This document shows positions 23,320 to 27,669 of a stretch of 27,669 nt of DNA, piece by piece. Location: the NCBI GenBank assembly GCA_030152605.1, contig JASLJB010000010.1:1-27669 (forward strand), written 5' to 3'. Below the pieces are notes generated by a model that was not told the origin of the DNA, did no database searches, and saw only the letters and a program-made list of their open reading frames with translations. The position numbers and the translations under genes are program-made. Each line of letters begins with the position of its first letter. Positions within the stretch are counted from its first letter, which is position 1. The DNA comes from Acinetobacter sp. (lineage in GTDB: Bacteria > Pseudomonadota > Gammaproteobacteria > Pseudomonadales > Moraxellaceae).

Positions 23320-25766
23320 AGCAACAGTTCAATCCACAATGCCGTCAGCTGCCCTTATCCCATCTCAGCTATCACGATGATGCCATCGACCCACTCAAAG
23401 CCAATCAATTGTTGGTCTATCACTATCCATTACACGGTGGTTATTCTTGGAAAGAACGAGCAGCATGGCAGCAGCAGATCGATCAGGGCCTAGACAGTCG
23501 CCAATATGCTTATTTAATCAAACAACAGGGGCAGCAACTGGGTTTATTTGTTGCCCTCAGCACTGCAGATCAGCGCCTACCGGATATTGTCAATGCTGAT
23601 GGGATCTCGATTGTGCCAGAGCGAGTCGAATATGCTGCGATTTATAATCCAATTTGGATCCGCCTCATCATGCGTTCGATTTTGCTGTCTCAGGCAGATT
23701 GCAAAGGCGCACATCATCTCGGGCAGCCTTTACTCAAAATTGATCACTGGTCGCAAGGAATCGATGCGATACGCTTAGACTGTAAGACTCAGCAGCTCAG
23801 GGATGGTTATCATACTGAGGTTGCGCTGTTTTATAGTCATGTCGCCCTACGTCCCATCCGCACCGATCAGGACCCTACAAGCTTGCGTCAAGCCCTGTGG
23901 ATGTATGATAAAAATAATGTCTTGCTGCGTTATTATCCTCGCCGTGATCACCACGTCACTGGGGTGATTTATTCTGAGGTCAAAAAGCAAAAACACAGTA
24001 GAAAACAACGGGCGTTCTTAGATCTTCGTTCTGCACAGACCTTTGCACGCAGCCGACCGATGATCATCAAACCGATTCAGGAGGCATTTATTCGGCTGGC
24101 CGCGATGTATGGCTTTGAGCTATCCGCCAAGATACTGACACTGCAAAAGTACAGCACAAAAACCAAAAGTAAATCGGCCAAAACCCAATCCACCTTTTCC
24201 AGTATTCACATGACAGGTGAGATCAAGGTATTGGATCTACGCGTCAATACTCGGATTAAAATTGATCAGATACTGGATTTATTTCAGCAGTTGTTACAAC
24301 AAAAAAGTATTTCGATCACATGGGATTGTCTTCATGGCGATGTCCTTGATTTAGGCATCGATGGACATTCTCAGCAACCTCAGCAACTTGCGTTACAAGC
24401 ATCCGATCGGGTCTTGGTTTTACTCGACCAAGTCAAAGGAATCGAAGATGATCGCTATCCCTTGAGCAAAGCCTTGGCACAGCACTGCGCCGTGCAGCAT
24501 ATCAACCTCAATCCATACAGTATGCGACTTGATCCGGTTGAGGCTGGATATTTATCCGAATCATTGGATGAGGATGATCCAATCCTGTTCTATACCAATC
24601 CCGACAAGCCATACTATGGCTATCTCTTTGAGCACATGAATACACAGGATTATCGAGATGGGTTGGCCATGAAGTTGGATGTGGTATTGAAAGAGCTCGA
24701 ATTAAAACGATTATTGCTCGATTCCTCACAGCGCATTTCTCAACTTTTGCCTTTGCAGCAACATTGTTTACACCCATCCATCATTGTGATCACCGATGGC
24801 TATTTTTTTACGGTTGCGCAGGATCGCCCAGTTTTGATTCCTTTCGATCCGAGTCATCCCGAACTCTGTGAACGAATGAATCTGTATTTACAAGCATTCT
24901 CAAGTTGTGTTGCAGATTTGATTGCGCTGATCTTGGCACAGTGGCCTTATGCTTATCGTCCTCAGCCTCGATCACAACGTGCTCGACACGGCACTACAGA
25001 TGAAAGTATTGCCTTGTTTCCTTCGCTGACCTTGGTCATCAGTCGAGGCGCAGGGGATTCAGCGCCTTCGATTATGTTGCAAGACCCCAAACTTGAACAC
25101 AGTATGATGCTGCCGTTGGGAATGGAACAGGCTTATGCGGATCTTTGCAAAAAGCAGCAAGCCATCCCCTTAGTAGAATGGCGCTTGCCGGCAGTCGAGA
25201 TTTTACAAGACATACTGCGGTCATTGACTGAGGAGGGCGTATTTTCGATACGACAGGGACAGCGTTTGGGCAATGAATTAGCTGAGTTACAGCAACTTTG
25301 GCAATTGCATTTGCAGCAACTGGAGTACACACATCAATTTCAGTGTTTTTATATGCAGATTAAACGGCTGACATTTCATGATTGGTTGACGCAACGGGAT
25401 AAACTTAAAGATGCTGCCTTGATGGGATCATGGGATACGCTGATGTCGCATTATTTTAATAAGCCACTGAATGATGTAAAACGTTGGATGAATATGATCC
25501 CAGGGGTCCGTGATATTTGGGTCGATTCAGCGCAAGGCTATCTGGTGGTCGGCGGGTTAATGCCGCCCAAACAACAGTTGATGCGCCAACCCAGCATTCG
25601 ACGTTGGCATGCCTTACAGGGTGAACTGAATATTGAGTTACTCGTGGACTTACTCGATGTTGATTGGGTTAGGATGAACCAATTGGCTGGCAATCCCTGT
25701 GTCGCGACACTGATCAAACGCTGGAAAGAAATCAATAATATGCAGGCTTGTTGCTTGAGCGTATAA
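23316..25766 (+). CDS. Predicted MID/PIWI-like (Argonaute-related) protein, partner of the helicase-nuclease
   Basis: The 816-residue protein shows no motif of common enzymes. Its centre (about 362-469) reads like an Argonaute MID domain entering PIWI: a hydrophobic strand RVLVLLD to Asp371, then Tyr381-x3-Lys385-x8-Gln394 with AVQHINLNP, and later Lys453 in LAMKLDVVLKELEL. Y-K-Q-K is the order of the 5'-phosphate pocket in Argonaute proteins. A strand with Asp494 (IIVITDGYFFTV) could open an RNase H-like domain, but I could not identify a full catalytic set, so it may be inactive. The N-terminal 300 residues (FYSHVALRP, RYYPRRDHH, basic KSAKTQS near 290) and the C-terminal part (IPGVRDIWVD, YLVVGG) are unassigned. 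ATG 23316 overlaps the helicase stop, with AGGAG 8 bases upstream, so the two are co-translated. The PIWI call is inference from pattern; the pairing with a helicase and nuclease supports it. Confidence 0.6.
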   Translation: MKQQFNPQCRQLPLSHLSYHDDAIDPLKANQLLVYHYPLHGGYSWKERAAWQQQIDQGLDSRQYAYLIKQQGQQLGLFVALSTADQRLPDIVNADGISIVPERVEYAAIYNPIWIRLIMRSILLSQADCKGAHHLGQPLLKIDHWSQGIDAIRLDCKTQQLRDGYHTEVALFYSHVALRPIRTDQDPTSLRQALWMYDKNNVLLRYYPRRDHHVTGVIYSEVKKQKHSRKQRAFLDLRSAQTFARSRPMIIKPIQEAFIRLAAMYGFELSAKILTLQKYSTKTKSKSAKTQSTFSSIHMTGEIKVLDLRVNTRIKIDQILDLFQQLLQQKSISITWDCLHGDVLDLGIDGHSQQPQQLALQASDRVLVLLDQVKGIEDDRYPLSKALAQHCAVQHINLNPYSMRLDPVEAGYLSESLDEDDPILFYTNPDKPYYGYLFEHMNTQDYRDGLAMKLDVVLKELELKRLLLDSSQRISQLLPLQQHCLHPSIIVITDGYFFTVAQDRPVLIPFDPSHPELCERMNLYLQAFSSCVADLIALILAQWPYAYRPQPRSQRARHGTTDESIALFPSLTLVISRGAGDSAPSIMLQDPKLEHSMMLPLGMEQAYADLCKKQQAIPLVEWRLPAVEILQDILRSLTEEGVFSIRQGQRLGNELAELQQLWQLHLQQLEYTHQFQCFYMQIKRLTFHDWLTQRDKLKDAALMGSWDTLMSHYFNKPLNDVKRWMNMIPGVRDIWVDSAQGYLVVGGLMPPKQQLMRQPSIRRWHALQGELNIELLVDLLDVDWVRMNQLAGNPCVATLIKRWKEINNMQACCLSV

Positions 25767-25772
25767 GCAAAA

Positions 25773-25790
25773 GGCGCTTTCGACTGCGCC
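25773..25790. terminator. Short GC-rich hairpin after the PIWI-like gene
   Basis: GGCGC (25773-25777) pairs with GCGCC (25786-25790) over an 8-base loop, 6 bases after the stop codon. The T-run lies on the minus-strand side (TTTTGC), so as a + strand terminator it is weak. Confidence 0.35.
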
Positions 25791-25941
25791 CTCATCAATC
25801 CTCAACATAAGTGATCTTTGAACAAGCTGTTCGGTATTCCACCCTAACCGCACCCAATTAAAAAACATTTTGCTTCATCACATAAAAATATGCATAATGC
25901 GTTTTTTTTAGTGGTTTAATGGTGTAACGTCGACTGCACAA

Positions 25942-25967
25942 TGATTTGCAAGGAAAATCGCAAATCA
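25942..25967. promoter_or_regulatory. 8-bp inverted repeat in the pqi upstream region
   Basis: TGATTTGC (25942-25949) and GCAAATCA (25960-25967) are exact reverse complements with a 10-base gap. It sits about 160 bases before the first pqiA gene. It could be an operator or a transcript hairpin. Confidence 0.4.
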
Positions 25968-26010
25968 ATTAGCTGAGTTGTTGTCAGTATAAAGCGAACA
26001 AGATATGATC

Positions 26011-26044
26011 TAAGTCACATGATTTTGTCATATAATTAAGTCAC
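26011..26044 (+). promoter_or_regulatory. Candidate pqi promoter flanked by direct repeats
   Basis: TATAAT at 26031-26036 is a perfect -10 box, but no good -35 is present at 16-18 bases. TAAGTCAC occurs on both sides, at 26011-26018 and 26037-26044 (period 26), which suggests an activator- or repressor-controlled promoter. It lies about 90 bases before the pqiA start. The rest of 25791-26124 is AT-rich, with no gene. Confidence 0.4.
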
Positions 26045-26124
26045 GCCAGCATGATCATGCCCAATAAATCAGATTTTAACTTTTTAATACTTTAGATAAA
26101 TAATTAAAAAAGGATCGATGCGCT

Positions 26125-26805
26125 ATGAGCCAATCCTCTTTGACGCCGCCAGTTTTATCCAATCCAGACCCACAATCAGCCCCCGATGCTGAGCGTCAGT
26201 CACGTCCGGATCTCGCGGGTTGTGAGGAGTGCGATACGATCTATCAAAAAGTTAGCCTTGCAACAGCTGAGCGGGCGTACTGTACCTGTTGTGGGGCGGA
26301 GCTGTATCAGAAGGCCAAGCCTTTTAGCAATCTATTGGCGCTGGCACTCACCGCCTTGATTGTGTTTGTGCTGGCCAATGTGTTTCCGATCGTTGAGGTC
26401 GACTTACAGGGCAATACCTCACAAACCACATTACTTGGCGCAGCATGGATGATGTTTAAAATCGATCGTGGCTTTGTTGGGATGCTGATCCTGATCACGA
26501 CCTTTATCGTGCCTTTACTGGATTTGCTGTTGCTGATTTATATTTTGAGCGCCGTCCGCTATTTTAATTATCGGCCCAAGTATCTGATCTTTGCCTTGCG
26601 TACGCTGTATTTGTTTAGAACCTGGGGCATGGTCGAGGTCTTCTTGATCGGGGTATTGGTGACCTTGGTTAAACTGGTCGGCATGGTGGTGGTGATTCCC
26701 GGCGTGGCATTATGGGCATTTGCTGTGCTCAGTGTGTTACTGGTCTATATCGCTTCGACCAAACTGAATAGTATCTGGGATGAAATCGACAGGTGTGTCG
26801 CATGA
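26125..26805 (+). CDS. pqiA: PqiA-type membrane protein (first of two)
   Basis: This is a paraquat-inducible protein A family member, an inner-membrane partner of PqiB-type MCE lipid-transport proteins. It has 226 residues: a disordered N-terminus, a zinc ribbon (CEEC and CTCC, 17-18 residues apart) and about four membrane spans starting with LLALALTALIVFVLANVFP, the family signature. E. coli PqiA carries two such modules in one chain, whereas here each module has its own gene. ATG 26125 has AAAAAAGGA upstream. The stop overlaps the next start (ATGA). Confidence 0.88.
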   Translation: MSQSSLTPPVLSNPDPQSAPDAERQSRPDLAGCEECDTIYQKVSLATAERAYCTCCGAELYQKAKPFSNLLALALTALIVFVLANVFPIVEVDLQGNTSQTTLLGAAWMMFKIDRGFVGMLILITTFIVPLLDLLLLIYILSAVRYFNYRPKYLIFALRTLYLFRTWGMVEVFLIGVLVTLVKLVGMVVVIPGVALWAFAVLSVLLVYIASTKLNSIWDEIDRCVA

Positions 26806-27632
26806 GCAAGCACATTAAACCCGAGCACATTCAACAGCATGACCCAACGCCAGAGCGCCGATTATATACTCCACGCGCGGCGGATCTGGGCTTGGTCCTA
26901 TGTCATTGCTGCGGTTTACTCAACGCCGCGCCAGCGCCAAGCACGGCAAAAAAGCCTACTGCCAAATGCACCCGTTGCCATAGTGCATTACACCACCGTA
27001 AACCCAAAAGCCTAGATCGCACCTTGGCCTTGGTGATTGCGGCCAGCGTTTTATATATCCCGGCCAACGTATTGCCGATGACCGTCACCGATTCACTCTT
27101 GGGGCGTCAACAAGACACCATCATGAGTGGGGTGATCTTCTTTTGGCAGAGTGGGGACTATCTGGTCTCCAGCGTGATTTTCATTGCCAGTATTTTTATC
27201 CCGATGCTGAAACTGCTGATCTTGCTGTTTCTGCTGTTGGCGGTGCGGATGCAATCTTCTAAGCGCTGGAATTTTCTGCCCGAGCACTGCGCCATGCTGT
27301 ATCGCGTGGTCGAATTTGTCGGTAAATGGTCGATGATCGATGTGTTCGTGGTGGCACTACTCACGGCGTTGATCCAGATCCAGTCTTTGGCCACGATCTT
27401 GGCCGGACCGGGCGCCGTGGCCTTTGGTGCGGTGGTGGTCTTGACCATGTTTGCCTCATTGAGCTTTGATCCACGCATCATCTGGGATAACTACTTTGCA
27501 GCCTCACAGCCGGACTCAGATTCTGAGTCACCACCACAGGCGCCGCAATCTCCTACAGCGCAAACATCTACTGTTATTCATGCAGACCCTTCGTTTGTAG
27601 CACATAACACTTCCTCGAACTCTCACTCATAA
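26802..27632 (+). CDS. PqiA-type membrane protein (second of two)
   Basis: This is the second PqiA module, 276 residues. A zinc ribbon (CHCCG, then CTRCHSAL about 24 residues later) precedes roughly four membrane spans (LALVIAASVLYIPANVLPM, then VIFIASIFIPMLKLLILLFLLL and two more near the C-terminal third). A serine/proline-rich tail of about 40 residues ends the protein. ATG 26802 overlaps the stop of the first gene, so the pair is translationally coupled and probably works as a heteromeric PqiA. Confidence 0.87.
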   Translation: MSKHIKPEHIQQHDPTPERRLYTPRAADLGLVLCHCCGLLNAAPAPSTAKKPTAKCTRCHSALHHRKPKSLDRTLALVIAASVLYIPANVLPMTVTDSLLGRQQDTIMSGVIFFWQSGDYLVSSVIFIASIFIPMLKLLILLFLLLAVRMQSSKRWNFLPEHCAMLYRVVEFVGKWSMIDVFVVALLTALIQIQSLATILAGPGAVAFGAVVVLTMFASLSFDPRIIWDNYFAASQPDSDSESPPQAPQSPTAQTSTVIHADPSFVAHNTSSNSHS

Positions 27633-27634
27633 GA

Positions 27635-27669
27635 ATGATGGCCATGTCTGACAATAAAACTTCCAAGCA
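27635..27669 (+). CDS. Start of a probable pqiB (truncated by the window)
   Basis: Three in-frame ATG codons (27635, 27638, 27644) begin an open frame reading MSDNKTSK that runs off the window, 2-11 bases after the second pqiA gene. Position in the operon suggests the MCE-domain protein PqiB; the sequence alone cannot show it. Confidence 0.45.
   Translation, partial: MMAMSDNKTSK

Overview
The window looks like a chromosomal segment of an Acinetobacter species or a close Moraxellaceae relative. This rests on the gene order of the phenylacetate (paa) cluster, the short helicase-flanked accessory region, and two separate single-module PqiA genes. No species is claimed and no base composition was computed.

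Left part (4-14705): the phenylacetyl-CoA catabolic cluster, almost complete. A ScoA-type CoA-transferase subunit and paaZ read leftward. From a 260-bp divergent control region, paaA, B, C, D, E, F, G, H, J and K read rightward, followed by the repressor gene paaX and by paaY. PaaK makes phenylacetyl-CoA, PaaABCE (matured by PaaD) epoxidises it, PaaG isomerises the epoxide to the oxepin, PaaZ opens and oxidises the ring, PaaJ thiolyses, and PaaF and PaaH carry out the lower beta-oxidation steps to acetyl-CoA and succinyl-CoA. PaaY is the thioesterase-like accessory protein and PaaX the phenylacetyl-CoA-responsive repressor. Many intercistronic gaps (paaE-F, paaJ-K, paaK-X) hold hairpins, and the paaJ-K gap also holds a 10-bp tandem repeat.

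Middle (14706-25766): an accessory stretch inserted between paaY and the pqi operon. It begins with a GNAT acetyltransferase and a 49-codon ORF whose start resembles a HigA-type antitoxin and whose end is a diverged copy of the 3' end of paaY. Then comes a visibly AT-rich gene for a 1005-residue SF2 helicase with a C-terminal PD-(D/E)XK-like domain. A broken YcaQ-type winged-helix gene follows. Last is a two-gene, translationally coupled operon: a 1321-residue helicase with a C-terminal PD-(D/E)XK nuclease, and an 816-residue protein in which I see an Argonaute MID-like 5'-phosphate pocket pattern (Y-x3-K-x8-Q, then K). The last pair resembles in composition the described three-gene PIWI-RE islands (PIWI module, DinG-type helicase, restriction-endonuclease-fold protein), but with the nuclease fused to the helicase. 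It is the best candidate here for a poorly described guide-dependent defence system. Two unrelated helicase-nucleases plus a gene wreck make this a probable defence island. I see no integrase, transposase or CRISPR array.

Right end (25767-27669): a control region with an inverted repeat and two direct repeats around a TATAAT box, then two overlapping genes for PqiA-type membrane proteins and the first codons of a probable pqiB.
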